This document shows, piece after piece, positions 44,341-53,937 of a stretch of DNA of 64,000 bases. This DNA comes from Maricaulis sp048270095 (GTDB lineage Bacteria; Pseudomonadota; Alphaproteobacteria; Caulobacterales; Maricaulaceae): contig NZ_JBLWTL010000001.1 of the NCBI RefSeq assembly GCF_048270095.1, positions 62,001 to 126,000 of the forward strand. Reading direction: 5' to 3'. The notes beneath the pieces are model-generated. The model did no database searches. It saw only the letters and a program-made list of their open reading frames with translations, and was not told the origin of the DNA. Each line of letters starts with the position of its first letter. The stretch's first letter is position 1. The translations under genes were made by a program, and so were the position numbers.

Positions 44341-45093
44341 TCAGGGATAGACGCGGCGCTGCGCAAGATGCGGCACAGGCGCAGGCACCGTCGCGTGATC
44401 GAGCGCCCGCACTTGCCGCACCCGATGACCGGGACCGGCATGTCCAGTGCGGACCTGGCCGTCGGCCGCAATCAGGATCACGCCGCGATAGCTGTAGACC
44501 GGAGCGAAGGGCCGCTCGACACCGCCCACAAGGGTGCCACTGAAGAAATCATCGCCCAGGTGGACGGTTTCGGCCTGGGGCGCCGTCTGGTGTGCTGAGC
44601 GACCGGAAGCCGAAACAGGCTGCTGTGGCGGCCATTGCCGGCCCGCCAGCTGCGTCCCCTGCACCCGCAGGCCCGGGCTTTGCTGTGAGGTTGTGACGGT
44701 TCTGTCGTGATGACGCTGCGAAGCCGCCGATGGCCGGCTGGCTGGTCTATTCGCACTGTAACTCACGGGTCGAACCGGATCGGAGCGTGCAAGGACGGGT
44801 TGGCTGCCAGCCGCCGGCCGAAGCGAGACGGATTGCGGGGCAGTCGGCATCACGGCCGGCCGGGCCGCCATCTGCTGCGGTACCGGCCTTTGCAGCGCTG
44901 CGCTCTCCGCGTCGGGCATTTCCGTGAAGCGGCAAGGCGAGCCGGTATAACTGCCTTCCAGCGCCTGGCGGATCTCGTCAGCGCTACAGATACGCTCCGC
45001 CCCCCCGGCCAGGCGGGGTTCTGTTTGTGACTGACCGAGAGCAACCGAGTTGGTCGCCGCGACCGCCAGAATCAAGGCGAGCAAGCGTTTCAT
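44341..45093 (-). CDS. Exported protein of unknown function
   Basis: The 250-residue protein begins with a signal peptide (MKRLLALILAVAATNSVALG) and continues with a low-complexity middle rich in Ser, Pro, Arg and Gln (about residues 65-165). The C-terminal part, from FFSGTLVGGVERPF, contains repeated short strands such as YSYRGVILIAADG. Two Cys (in ERICSAD and GSPCRF) could form a disulfide. I do not recognise it. It is convergent with pyrF. Confidence 0.7.
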   Translation of the reverse strand: MKRLLALILAVAATNSVALGQSQTEPRLAGGAERICSADEIRQALEGSYTGSPCRFTEMPDAESAALQRPVPQQMAARPAVMPTAPQSVSLRPAAGSQPVLARSDPVRPVSYSANRPASRPSAASQRHHDRTVTTSQQSPGLRVQGTQLAGRQWPPQQPVSASGRSAHQTAPQAETVHLGDDFFSGTLVGGVERPFAPVYSYRGVILIAADGQVRTGHAGPGHRVRQVRALDHATVPAPVPHLAQRRVYP

Positions 45094-45226
45094 TACGGCA
45101 CACTAGCCCGGACCAGACCCCGCTCAAAGCGAGCGCACCCCGCAGGCGAATCCATCGATTCAAAAGCAGCTCTCAGGGGTAGGTGGCTTGTAAGCGGTCG
45201 GCGTTCGGCAGGACCTTTGGCCGCGG

Positions 45227-45436
45227 TCAGAAGTCGCTGGCCATGCCCTTGCGTTCCCAGTCTCCAAACCGGGTTGGCTCAAGGCCTTTCGGGCCACCGG
45301 TTTCGGCCGGACCATTGGCCGCTTCATCAATCGCGGCCCGCCTCGCCTTCGCTTCGGCCAGGGCGCGCTGCGCCGCAGGTGTCAGCAGCTTGTCAGGGGC
45401 TTGGGCGGCGGCGGGAGATTCCGGGGCATCTTGCAT
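45227..45436 (-). CDS. DUF1674 protein, likely succinate dehydrogenase assembly factor 4 type
   Basis: The 69-residue protein ends in EPTRFGDWERKGMASDF, the defining C-terminal motif of DUF1674, whose eukaryotic members (SDHAF4) bind the flavinylated SdhA subunit during assembly of complex II. The N-terminal half is an Ala-rich helix. No sdh genes lie in the window. The ATG is directly preceded by GAAGAGGG with almost no spacing, so the start is doubtful, but no other start fits. It is divergent from rsmB, a pairing common in related genomes. Confidence 0.85.
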   Translation of the reverse strand: MQDAPESPAAAQAPDKLLTPAAQRALAEAKARRAAIDEAANGPAETGGPKGLEPTRFGDWERKGMASDF

Positions 45437-45543
45437 CCCTCTTCGTTACAGCGCCGGGAAGGCCGCGCCAAGCACGGAACTGCAACCGAGGGGTGCCGCC
45501 AGGATTATTAGACGTGGCCCGGCCGCCGTGCTAGCTGGCGCGC

Positions 45544-46839
45544 ATGAGTGATGGACTGGATCCCCGCCGGGTGGCTGCCCGGGCCTATTCGCTTGTGCTC
45601 AAACAGCACAAAACGATTGAATCTGCCCTGGATCGCGATCCGGGCTTTGCGGCCATGAGTGATCGCGATCGCGGTTTTGCCCGCGCGATCGTCTCGACGA
45701 CCTTTCGCCGCCTCGGTCAGACCCGGCTGGTGCTGAACAAATTTCTCGCCAGACCGATCGAGGAGAATGCTGCCCCGATCCAGGCCATATTACTGACTGG
45801 CGCCGCGCAATTGCTGTGGATGGGCGTGCCACCACACGCGGCCGTCTCCTCGGCTGTTTCGCTGGCCGATGAAGACGATAAATCGCGCCGCCTCAAAGGT
45901 CTGGTCAATGCCGTGCTGCGTAAGGTCGACCGCGAAGGTGGCGCGATCGCCGGCGCAACCGCGCCGCAGGAAAACCTTCCGGAATGGCTGGTCCAGAGCT
46001 GGCGCACCGCCTATGGCCCGGGCCAGCTCAGCAAGATCGCCAATGCGCTGCTTGAAACCCCGCCGCTTGATCTGACGGTCAAAAATCCGTCCGAGCGCGA
46101 ACACTGGGCCGCCGAACTGGGCGCCACGATTCTGCCCAATGGCACATTGCGGCGCGCCAGCATCACCGATCTGACCACCTTGCCCGGCTTCGCCGAAGGG
46201 GCCTGGTGGGCCCAGGACGCCGCTGCCGCGCTTCCCGCACAGCTGCTGCGGGTCAAACCGGGCGAGACGATTGTCGACCTCTGCGCCGCACCCGGTGGCA
46301 AGACGATGCAGCTCGCGGCCATGGGCGCCAAGGTCATCGGTGTCGATGTCTCGGCGCAACGCATGAAGCGGGTCAGCGAAAACCTTCAGCGTACGGGTCT
46401 GGAAGCCGAACTCGTGGTCGATGATGGCCGTACCTGGCGCCCCGATAATCGCGTCGATGCCGTTCTGCTCGATGCGCCCTGTACCGCCACGGGCACACTG
46501 CGCCGGCACCCGGAGGGCGCGTGGATCAAGCGCCCCGAGGACGTTGCCAAGCTGCAATCGCTCCAGTTCGAGCTGATCAAATCAGCGATCCGGATGATCA
46601 AGCCGGGCGGGCGCCTCATCGTGTGCACCTGTTCGCTTCAGCCCCAGGAGGGCGAAGCGTTGGCCAATACGATCTCCAATTATGAAAGCCTGGCCCCGTT
46701 CGCCATCACCCGGACCGAGCTGACCGACCTCGCCGAATCCGTCACCAAGGGTGGATTCATGCGGGTTACACCAGCGGTCTGGCGCAGCCATGGGGGCATG
46801 GACGGCTTCTTCATCGCCCGCTTCTCAAAACGCGCCTGA
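45544..46839 (+). CDS. rsmB: 16S rRNA (cytosine-5)-methyltransferase RsmB-type
   Basis: The 431-residue protein has the N-terminal NusB-like RNA-binding domain (about residues 1-135) and a Rossmann methyltransferase domain with DLCAAPGGKTMQLA near residue 242. DAPCTATGTLRRHPE and VCTCSLQPQEGE carry the two catalytic cysteines. E. coli RsmB methylates C967 of 16S rRNA. rpe follows 71 bases later on the same strand. Confidence 0.94.
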   Translation: MSDGLDPRRVAARAYSLVLKQHKTIESALDRDPGFAAMSDRDRGFARAIVSTTFRRLGQTRLVLNKFLARPIEENAAPIQAILLTGAAQLLWMGVPPHAAVSSAVSLADEDDKSRRLKGLVNAVLRKVDREGGAIAGATAPQENLPEWLVQSWRTAYGPGQLSKIANALLETPPLDLTVKNPSEREHWAAELGATILPNGTLRRASITDLTTLPGFAEGAWWAQDAAAALPAQLLRVKPGETIVDLCAAPGGKTMQLAAMGAKVIGVDVSAQRMKRVSENLQRTGLEAELVVDDGRTWRPDNRVDAVLLDAPCTATGTLRRHPEGAWIKRPEDVAKLQSLQFELIKSAIRMIKPGGRLIVCTCSLQPQEGEALANTISNYESLAPFAITRTELTDLAESVTKGGFMRVTPAVWRSHGGMDGFFIARFSKRA

Positions 46840-46910
46840 TTGATCACTGTTTCAGCGGGATCGGCGGGCGTGTCTTGCACGCGTGCAACAGCACTGTTAT
46901 CCGATCTGTC

Positions 46911-47570
46911 ATGGGCGCTCCGGTTTACATTTCACCATCCATCCTGTCGGCGGATTTCGCCCGGCTCGGCGACGAGGTTCGCGCGATCGACGCGGCCGGC
47001 GCCGACTGGATCCATATTGATGTGATGGATGGGCATTTCGTGCCCAATCTGACCATCGGGCCCGGCGTCATCAAAGCGCTGCGGCCGCATAGCGAAAAGC
47101 CGTTCGACGTCCATTTGATGATCACGCCCGTCGACCCCTATATCGAGGCCTTCATCGAGGCTGGCGCCAATATCATCACGGCGCACCCCGAGGCGGGTCC
47201 GCATTTCCACCGCACGGTGCAGGCGATCAAGGCACGTGGCGCCAAGGCCGGCGCGGCGCTCAACCCGTCGTCCTCACCCGATATGATCGACTATGTGCTC
47301 GATGAGCTCGATCTCGTGCTGGTGATGAGCGTCAATCCGGGTTTTGGCGGACAGAGCTTCATCGACAGCCAATTGCGCAAGATCGAAACCCTGCGCGAAC
47401 AGATCGAGCGCCGGGGGCTGTCGACGATTATCGAAGTCGATGGCGGCGTCACCCCGGCCAATGCGGGCGCCTGCATCAATGCGGGCGCCAGCGCGCTCGT
47501 CGCCGGCTCCGCCGTTTTCAAGGGCGGCCCCGACCTGTACCGGCAGAATATCCAAGCGTTGCGTGGGTAG
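46911..47570 (+). CDS. rpe: Ribulose-phosphate 3-epimerase
   Basis: The enzyme interconverts ribulose- and xylulose-5-phosphate in the pentose phosphate and Calvin pathways. The 219-residue barrel shows SPSILSADFARLG, DWIHIDVMDGHFVPN, VHLMI, MSVNPGFGGQSFI and EVDGGV, all positions of metal and phosphate binding. The ATG at 46911 gives the normal length; an ATG at 46875 is possible but less likely. Confidence 0.95.
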   Translation: MGAPVYISPSILSADFARLGDEVRAIDAAGADWIHIDVMDGHFVPNLTIGPGVIKALRPHSEKPFDVHLMITPVDPYIEAFIEAGANIITAHPEAGPHFHRTVQAIKARGAKAGAALNPSSSPDMIDYVLDELDLVLVMSVNPGFGGQSFIDSQLRKIETLREQIERRGLSTIIEVDGGVTPANAGACINAGASALVAGSAVFKGGPDLYRQNIQALRG

Positions 47571-47575
47571 CGGCA

Positions 47576-49351
47576 ATGGCTGGCGCTGTCCGTCTGTCTG
47601 ACTATCCGATTGCCGCCATCCAGGCACTGAGGCGCGAGGCCTCGTCGACCGTCAATGCCATCGGCTTGCTGCGGTCAATGCGCGCGCTTGGGCCGATTCC
47701 CGAGGCCCTCTGCGCCTGTCCGGCGGATTTTTATTCGGGCCATGCCGGGCGCGGTGCCGAAATTCTGGCCGGCCGGTTTGCACTGGCCGGGGACCAGCTC
47801 GATGCGACCTCCGGCAAGGCCGGCATCTGGTCACGCTCGACGCCGTCCCGCGCCTTCGCCCGCAGCCTGCATGGTTTTGGATGGTTGAGGGATTGCGCGG
47901 CCGCGGACGAGTCCGGCGATGAAGCGCGCCGGCTCGTCGATGCCTGGATCCAGGGCTTTGGCCGCTGGAACAGCTTTGCCTGGTCGCAGGACGTGTTGTC
48001 TTCCCGGCTGATGAACTGGTTGCGCAGCGGCGAATTGCTGTTCGCAGCGCCGTCCGGCGGCGACGAGGACGAAGTCCGGCGTCACGCCGCACGGCTGCGC
48101 TGCCTTGTGCGGCAGACACGCTATCTGCAACGGGCGCTGCCTCTGGCACCGGATGGCATCATCCGGCTTCGTTGCGCCGCAGTGCTGACCCTGGCCGGGT
48201 TGTGCCTGCCCGGCGAGGCCGCAATGCTCAAGGCCGCGATCTCAGCCTATAGCCATGAAATCGACCGACAGGTCCTGCCCGATGGCGGACATTTGTCCCG
48301 AGCGCCGCGCGCCGTCGCTGAAGCGTTGATTGATCTGGTTACTGTGCGCGATGTCGCCGCCGGACTTGAGACGGAATTACCGGCCTCGCTGCAGCGCGCC
48401 GTCGAGCGTCTGGCGCCGATGGCGCGCTTTTTCCAGACGGTTGATGGCGGACTGGCAAGTTTTCACGGCGGCGGCGAGGGTGACCGGGCCGCATTGGCGG
48501 CTGTGCTCGAACGCGGTGACATCAAGTCGCGGACATTTGGGTTCGCGCCTCATTCCGGCTATCAGCGCGCCCATGCGGGCGGCGCCACCGTCTTGCTCGA
48601 TGTGGGCGAACCGCCGCGCGGCGCGCTGAGCGTCGAGGCCCACGCCTCCGCGCTTGCCTTCGAATTGTGCACCGCCAGCGGCCGGCTCGTCGTCAATTGT
48701 GGCTGGGCTGATGATCAGCCCGCCAATTGGCGAGAAGCCGTCCGGGCGACCGCGGCCCACTCGACCCTGACCCTGGAAGAAACCTCCTCGGCACGCCTGC
48801 TGTCTCCCGGCTGGCGGCGCACACTTCTCGGACCCCGGCTCGCAACCTCGCCCGGACCGGTCACGGCGCGGCGCAATGAAGAAGAGCTGGGCGTCTGGCT
48901 TGAGGGCGGCCATGAAGGTTATCGGGAACAATACGGGCTCTCGCACCGGCGCCGGATCTTCCTGGCGGCCGATGGCGGCGATGTCCGCGGTGAGGACGCC
49001 CTGTTCCGCCCGATTGATGACGGGGCGCCCGATGATGTCGAAATACGCTGGCGTTTTGCCATCCGCTTCCATCTCCATCCCGGCGTCCGCGCCTCACTGG
49101 CGCGGGACTCGATGAGCGTGCTGCTGGTCCAACCGTCCGGCGCGGGATGGCGTTTCCGGTGTGATGGCGAGCCAATCCGCCTCGAACGCTCCGTCTATCT
49201 CGCAGCCGGAGCCCCGCCCCAGCGTGCCACCCAGATTGTCGTGCAGGGCGAAGCAGAACCGTTCGGGGCAGGCGACCGGCCACCAAATCGTGTACGCTGG
49301 GCGTTTCAGCGCCTTGGCCGTATTGGCGGCGCTGCGGGGGAATATCCATGA
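47576..49351 (+). CDS. Heparinase II/III-family protein
   Basis: The 591-residue protein has the alpha/alpha-toroid half (about residues 60-290, including WIQGFGRWNSFAWSQDVLSSR) and the beta-sandwich C-terminal half typical of heparinase II/III lyases. The C-terminal half contains FELCTASGRLVVNCGWADDQP and TAAHSTLTLEE. Such proteins degrade acidic polysaccharides or act in envelope glycan metabolism. No signal peptide is visible, unlike secreted lyases, so a cytoplasmic role is likelier. It lies between rpe and the CapD-like gene and overlaps the latter by four bases. Confidence 0.86.
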   Translation: MAGAVRLSDYPIAAIQALRREASSTVNAIGLLRSMRALGPIPEALCACPADFYSGHAGRGAEILAGRFALAGDQLDATSGKAGIWSRSTPSRAFARSLHGFGWLRDCAAADESGDEARRLVDAWIQGFGRWNSFAWSQDVLSSRLMNWLRSGELLFAAPSGGDEDEVRRHAARLRCLVRQTRYLQRALPLAPDGIIRLRCAAVLTLAGLCLPGEAAMLKAAISAYSHEIDRQVLPDGGHLSRAPRAVAEALIDLVTVRDVAAGLETELPASLQRAVERLAPMARFFQTVDGGLASFHGGGEGDRAALAAVLERGDIKSRTFGFAPHSGYQRAHAGGATVLLDVGEPPRGALSVEAHASALAFELCTASGRLVVNCGWADDQPANWREAVRATAAHSTLTLEETSSARLLSPGWRRTLLGPRLATSPGPVTARRNEEELGVWLEGGHEGYREQYGLSHRRRIFLAADGGDVRGEDALFRPIDDGAPDDVEIRWRFAIRFHLHPGVRASLARDSMSVLLVQPSGAGWRFRCDGEPIRLERSVYLAAGAPPQRATQIVVQGEAEPFGAGDRPPNRVRWAFQRLGRIGGAAGEYP

Positions 49352-51246
49352 GTACACCACGCCCCGACGCGCCGATGCCCGTATCGACGGGCAGCAAAAT
49401 GACGATGATCTGGGTCGCCCTGTTTGATCTCGGGGCTGGCGCAGCCTCCATGTGGGCGGCGATCCACATCCGATATCTGTTCGAGGGCCACCCGCCGCCC
49501 GACTCCATCATGCTGCAATCGGTTGCGGTGTTTGCGCTCGCCTGCGCGGTGGTTTTCCCGGTCCACGGCCTGCATCGCGGCCTCTGGCGCTACACAGCGC
49601 TCAATGATGCCGCCCGCATCCTGATGGCGATTGTCATTGCCAATCTGGTCTTCCTGCCGATCCTCTTCCTGATCAACCGGCTTGATGGCTTCCCGCGGAC
49701 CAGCCAGTTGATCGAGATTCCGATCCTGATCGGCCTGATGCTCGGCTCGCGGCTGATCGTGGCCTCCTGGCGCACGCGCGGCCTGCAATCGGTGTTGCAA
49801 TTTGAAGATCGCAGCAAGCCGGCCGCCATTCTGGTGGGCACAGAGGAAGACCTCGATACCGCCCTGCGCGACCTGGCGCGGCGCAATGGCTCTGCCCCTT
49901 TCCGGCCGAAAGGTTTGATCGAGCCCAATCTCGCCCTCGCCGGCCGCGCCATACATGGCGTTCCGGTGCTGGGAGGTCTGGGCGTTCTGCCGGCCGCACT
50001 CAAACGCTTGTCGGAAGCCGAGAAACTGCCTCCGCGTCTGGTGCTGGCGGGAACTCATACGGATGCCGAGCTGGTCAATGCCCTGGTCCGGATCGCGGCG
50101 CGCTCGGGCGCCAAACTCTCCCGGGCGCGGCCGGCGGAGGGGCCCGGCGCTTTCTCGCCGGTCGAAGCCGCCGATCTGCTGAACCGGCCGCCGCGGGCGC
50201 CCGACCTGGAGCCGGCCCGCCCCCTGATTGAGGGCAAGCGCGTACTGGTGACAGGCGCGGGCGGCACGATCGGATCGGAACTGGCCCGACTGGCAGCCAA
50301 TCTCGGCCCAGAAAAGCTGATCCTGCTCGATTCCTCGGAATCCAATCTCTACGAGATCGACCTCGAATTCGCCGCCCGATCACCGCGAGTGGCATGGCGA
50401 GCTGTCCTCGGCGATGTCCGCGACGCGGTGCGACTGGATCAGGTTTTTTCCGAAGAAAAGCCAGACGTCGTTCTGCACGCGGCGGCGCTGAAACACGTAC
50501 CGATGAGCGAACGCAATCCGGGCGAAGCGGTGCGCACGAATGTGCTCGGAACGATCCAGACCATCCAGGCGGCAGTCCAGCACGGAGCCCAAGTTGTGGC
50601 CCTGATCTCGACCGACAAGGCCGTCGAACCGACCAATATCATGGGCGGCACGAAGCGCGCCGCCGAACTCTTCGCCCAATCCGCAGCTGTGCCGGGCAGC
50701 CCGACACGGATCTGCGTTGTCCGCTTCGGCAATGTCCTGGGATCGACCGGGTCGGTGGTGCCACTCTTTGAACGTCAGATCGAGCTGGGTCGCGCCATCA
50801 CGGTGACCGATCCGGAAGCCACTCGTTATTTCATGACGGTCGAGGAAGCATCCGGCCTGGTATTGTCCGCAGCGGCGCAGACGGCCGCCAATGCATCATT
50901 GAATGGCGCGCTCTATGTTTTCGACATGGGCGAACCGGTCTCGATCCTGCGCCTCGCCCGCCAGCTTCTACGCCTGCGCGGCCGCGATCCGGACGCGCCC
51001 GGCACGCTCTCCGTCGTCGGCCTCCGGCCTGGCGAAAAGCGGCATGAAAGCCTGGTCTATCCCTTTGAACGAACACAAGACACCACGGTTCCGGGCGTTT
51101 GGCTCGTTGATGGCCCCAGCACTGACCCGCGCGAGATAGAGGCCCGGCTGGCCACCCTGCTCTCAGCCGCCGAAAGCCAGGATGTCGAGGCTGTGAAACT
51201 GGCCCTGAAGCAGGTGTGCGGCCTCGGCCCGGCCGCGCCGATCTGA
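49348..51246 (+). CDS. CapD/PglF-like nucleoside-diphosphate-sugar epimerase/dehydratase
   Basis: The 632-residue protein has four membrane segments at about residues 15-115, a CoA-binding-like Rossmann domain (about 150-255), and the SDR catalytic domain with TGAGGTIGSE near 302, LLDSSESNLYEIDLEF near 332 and STDKAVEPTNIMGGTKR near 430. In the last motif the usual catalytic Tyr is Met, as in PglF/CapD enzymes that use Lys and Asp in a different way. These are UDP-GlcNAc 4,6-dehydratase-like enzymes making bacillosamine or other envelope sugars. It is translationally coupled to the heparinase-like gene. Confidence 0.9.
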   Translation: MSTPRPDAPMPVSTGSKMTMIWVALFDLGAGAASMWAAIHIRYLFEGHPPPDSIMLQSVAVFALACAVVFPVHGLHRGLWRYTALNDAARILMAIVIANLVFLPILFLINRLDGFPRTSQLIEIPILIGLMLGSRLIVASWRTRGLQSVLQFEDRSKPAAILVGTEEDLDTALRDLARRNGSAPFRPKGLIEPNLALAGRAIHGVPVLGGLGVLPAALKRLSEAEKLPPRLVLAGTHTDAELVNALVRIAARSGAKLSRARPAEGPGAFSPVEAADLLNRPPRAPDLEPARPLIEGKRVLVTGAGGTIGSELARLAANLGPEKLILLDSSESNLYEIDLEFAARSPRVAWRAVLGDVRDAVRLDQVFSEEKPDVVLHAAALKHVPMSERNPGEAVRTNVLGTIQTIQAAVQHGAQVVALISTDKAVEPTNIMGGTKRAAELFAQSAAVPGSPTRICVVRFGNVLGSTGSVVPLFERQIELGRAITVTDPEATRYFMTVEEASGLVLSAAAQTAANASLNGALYVFDMGEPVSILRLARQLLRLRGRDPDAPGTLSVVGLRPGEKRHESLVYPFERTQDTTVPGVWLVDGPSTDPREIEARLATLLSAAESQDVEAVKLALKQVCGLGPAAPI

Positions 51247-51316
51247 TTGACATGTCCGACCGTCATGCTACCTCCGCGACCAACCCAATTGATTGCGAAT
51301 GAATGGAGCCCTGCCC

Positions 51317-52912
51317 ATGCCCGATCTGGATCTAGTTCCGCTTCGACGCGCCCTGATATCCGTGTCGGACAAGACCGGCCTGATCGAGCGGGCACAGCGC
51401 CTGGCGGCGGCGGATGTAGAAATTCTCTCGACCGGCGGCACACTGAAGGCGCTGCACGATGCCGGCATTGCCGCCCTCGATGTCGCCGAAGTGACTGCCT
51501 TTCCCGAAATGATGGATGGCCGTCTCAAGACCCTGCACCCGCGCGTCCATGGCGGTCTGCTGGGCCGGCGCAATAACGATCAGGACGTTACGGATATGGC
51601 GCAGCACGCCATTCCGGCGATCGACCTGCTCTACGTCAATCTTTATCCGTTCGAGGACACCGTCGCGAAGGGTGCCGAATACGCCACCTGTGTCGAGAAT
51701 ATCGATATTGGAGGGCCGGCGATGATCCGGGCTGCGGCCAAGAATCATGCCTGGGTGGCGGTCTGTGTCGATGGCGAGGACCTCGACGAAGTGCTCGACG
51801 CCATCGAAGCGCAGGCCGGGTCCACATCGTTGGACCTGCGCAAGCGGCTCGCAGCGAAGTCCTATGGCCGGACAGCAGCCTATGACGCCGCGATCTCCAA
51901 CTGGTTTACCGATTCCCTCGACATCCCGACACCGAGCTACCGCGCCTTTGGTGGCCATCTGCTCCAGCCCCTGCGCTATGGGGAAAACCCGCACCAGGCC
52001 GCTGCGCTCTACCGCACGTCGGAAATCCGGCCCGGTATCACCACGGCCCGCCAGATACAGGGCAAGGCGCTGAGCTTCAACAATCTCGCCGATGCGGATG
52101 CGGCCTTTGAGCTGGCCGCCGAGTTTGACCCTGAAAGCACGGCCGCAGTCGTAATCGTCAAACACGCCAACCCCTGCGGCGTCGCGCTTCACGACAAGCT
52201 GACCACGGCCTATGAGAACGCGCTGACGGCCGACCCGGTGTCAGCCTTTGGTGGTATCGTGGCGATGAATCGCAAGCTCGATGCCGAAACTGCGAATGAA
52301 GTGGTGCGGATATTCACCGAAGTCGTCGTCGCGCCTGATGCCGATGAGGACGCCCTGGCGATCCTGTCCGCCAAGCCGAATTTGCGTGTGCTCCTGACCG
52401 GCGCGCTGCCAGACCCGGACCAGACAGGCTGGCTGGTCAAGACGGTCGCTGGCGGACTTCTCGTCCAGGAACGCGACACCGGCCGCGTCCTCCCCGCCGA
52501 GCTGAAAACCGTGACCAAACGCGCTCCGACCGAGCAGGAGCTCAACGACCTCCTGTTCGCCTGGAAAGTGGTCAAACACGTCAAATCCAACGCGATCGTC
52601 TATGTCCGCGATGGCGCTACAGCCGGCATAGGCATGGGCCAGACCAGCCGGCTCGAAGCCGCACGCCTGGCACTGAGCAAGGCCGAGGCGACAGCGGTGG
52701 AGAATGAGTGGGACGCCGCGCACACCCAGGGCTCGGTCTGCGCCTCTGACGCCTTTTTCCCCTTTGCCGACGGCCTGAAAGCCGCAATCGAGGCCGGTGC
52801 AACAGCGATCATCCAGCCAGGCGGTTCGATCCGCGATGACGAAGTCATCGCCGCCGCCGATGAAGCCGGGTTGGCGATGGTGTTCACCGGGATGCGTCAC
52901 TTCCGCCATTGA
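51317..52912 (+). CDS. purH: Bifunctional AICAR formyltransferase/IMP cyclohydrolase
   Basis: PurH completes IMP synthesis. The 531-residue protein has the N-terminal IMP cyclohydrolase (MGS-like) domain with LISVSDKTGL and ILSTGGTL, then TAFPEMMDGRLKTLHPRVHGG. The C-terminal formyltransferase domain shows QGKALSFNNLADADAAFELA, VVIVKHANPCGVA (catalytic Lys-His) and the terminal ATAIIQPGGSIRDDEVI. The ATG at 51317 follows GGAG with seven-base spacing. Confidence 0.96.
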   Translation: MPDLDLVPLRRALISVSDKTGLIERAQRLAAADVEILSTGGTLKALHDAGIAALDVAEVTAFPEMMDGRLKTLHPRVHGGLLGRRNNDQDVTDMAQHAIPAIDLLYVNLYPFEDTVAKGAEYATCVENIDIGGPAMIRAAAKNHAWVAVCVDGEDLDEVLDAIEAQAGSTSLDLRKRLAAKSYGRTAAYDAAISNWFTDSLDIPTPSYRAFGGHLLQPLRYGENPHQAAALYRTSEIRPGITTARQIQGKALSFNNLADADAAFELAAEFDPESTAAVVIVKHANPCGVALHDKLTTAYENALTADPVSAFGGIVAMNRKLDAETANEVVRIFTEVVVAPDADEDALAILSAKPNLRVLLTGALPDPDQTGWLVKTVAGGLLVQERDTGRVLPAELKTVTKRAPTEQELNDLLFAWKVVKHVKSNAIVYVRDGATAGIGMGQTSRLEAARLALSKAEATAVENEWDAAHTQGSVCASDAFFPFADGLKAAIEAGATAIIQPGGSIRDDEVIAAADEAGLAMVFTGMRHFRH

Positions 52913-52983
52913 TACGGACCCGCCGGGGCCAATGTGAATCAACTAAACATTGACGCGGCGGGCCGCAACGGCACATTGGCGCC

Positions 52984-53856
52984 ATGATGTTCAGTTTTTT
53001 CCTCCGCGCCATTCCTGCCGCCCTGGCCATTGCCGCAACCGGGCTGGGTGCCTATGCCAGCTCCAATGCGAGTGGTTTTGGCGTGCCACAGCGGACGCTG
53101 CAAGAGCAGGCCGAATTGCTTCGGCCCTTCACCGATATCCGAATTCCGGAGATGGCGACGGGGCCGGTCCCCGCCGTTCTGATGTTTCATGGTTGCGGCG
53201 GCTTGCGTCAGGTCCAGGAGGACTATGCCCGCTCGGCCCTGGATGCCGGATATGGCGTTCTGATCATTGGATCGAATGCGGCGCGCGGGATCGACCGGTT
53301 TGCAGCGATGAGCCAGGTCTGCACAGGCCTGCGTCTATGGGGTCGCGAACGCGCGGCCGACGTGTTTGCCGGACTCTATCTCGCCCGCGAGGACAGCCGA
53401 ATTGACGCGTCGCGGCTGGCCCTGATCGGCTGGAGCCATGGTGGCTGGACCGTGCTGGAAGCACTCGACGATGCCGGCCGCCAGGTCGCGCCGGAGGCCC
53501 TGGAACACGGTCTCGGGCCGGTTCCGGATCTCGCCGGTGTGCGCACAGCGATGACGCTCTACCCCTATTGCGGCTTTCCAATGCGCAGCAATGGCCGTGA
53601 ATATGCCCGCGACATTCCCCTGCACGCCATTCTGGCGGAGAATGACATGATCGCGCCACCGGGAGATTGCGAACGCCTGTTCGAGCGCTCCGAAACGGCC
53701 GGTCACCGCGTCGATGTCCAGGTCTGGCAAGGCCTGACCCACGCATTCGATGAGCCGAATCCGCCGCCAGACCCGCGCATCAATTTCGATATTGATGCGG
53801 CCGAACAGGCGCGCAGCGACTGGCTGGAAACCCTCAGCCTGGAACTCGCCCCCTAG
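52984..53856 (+). CDS. Dienelactone hydrolase-like alpha/beta hydrolase, exported
   Basis: The 290-residue protein has a probable signal peptide (first 25 residues, hydrophobic, ending near AYASS). The alpha/beta hydrolase core shows VLMFHGCGG (oxyanion hole), LALIGWSHGGWTVLEAL (nucleophile Ser) and GLTHAFDEPNPP (catalytic His), with Asp in LAENDMIAPP. That is the dienelactone hydrolase pattern with Ser instead of the usual Cys. The substrate is unknown. The TAG stop is part of an inverted repeat shared with the gdh terminator region. Confidence 0.87.
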   Translation: MMFSFFLRAIPAALAIAATGLGAYASSNASGFGVPQRTLQEQAELLRPFTDIRIPEMATGPVPAVLMFHGCGGLRQVQEDYARSALDAGYGVLIIGSNAARGIDRFAAMSQVCTGLRLWGRERAADVFAGLYLAREDSRIDASRLALIGWSHGGWTVLEALDDAGRQVAPEALEHGLGPVPDLAGVRTAMTLYPYCGFPMRSNGREYARDIPLHAILAENDMIAPPGDCERLFERSETAGHRVDVQVWQGLTHAFDEPNPPPDPRINFDIDAAEQARSDWLETLSLELAP

Positions 53857-53937
53857 AGCGCATGCAACAGCCCTTGCACGGGGCCCGACCCTGTGTCGAA
53901 CCCCGTGCCCGGTTGGCTGCAACTGATTTGGCTCTAG
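53853..53937. terminator. Inverted repeat between convergent genes
   Basis: The outer arms CTAGAGC (53853-53859) and GCTCTAG (53931-53937) contain the TAG stop codons of both flanking genes. An inner stem GCACGGGG (53876-53883) pairs with CCCCGTGC (53901-53908). No T-run is present; a bidirectional terminator or a mRNA 3'-end barrier is likely. Confidence 0.6.
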
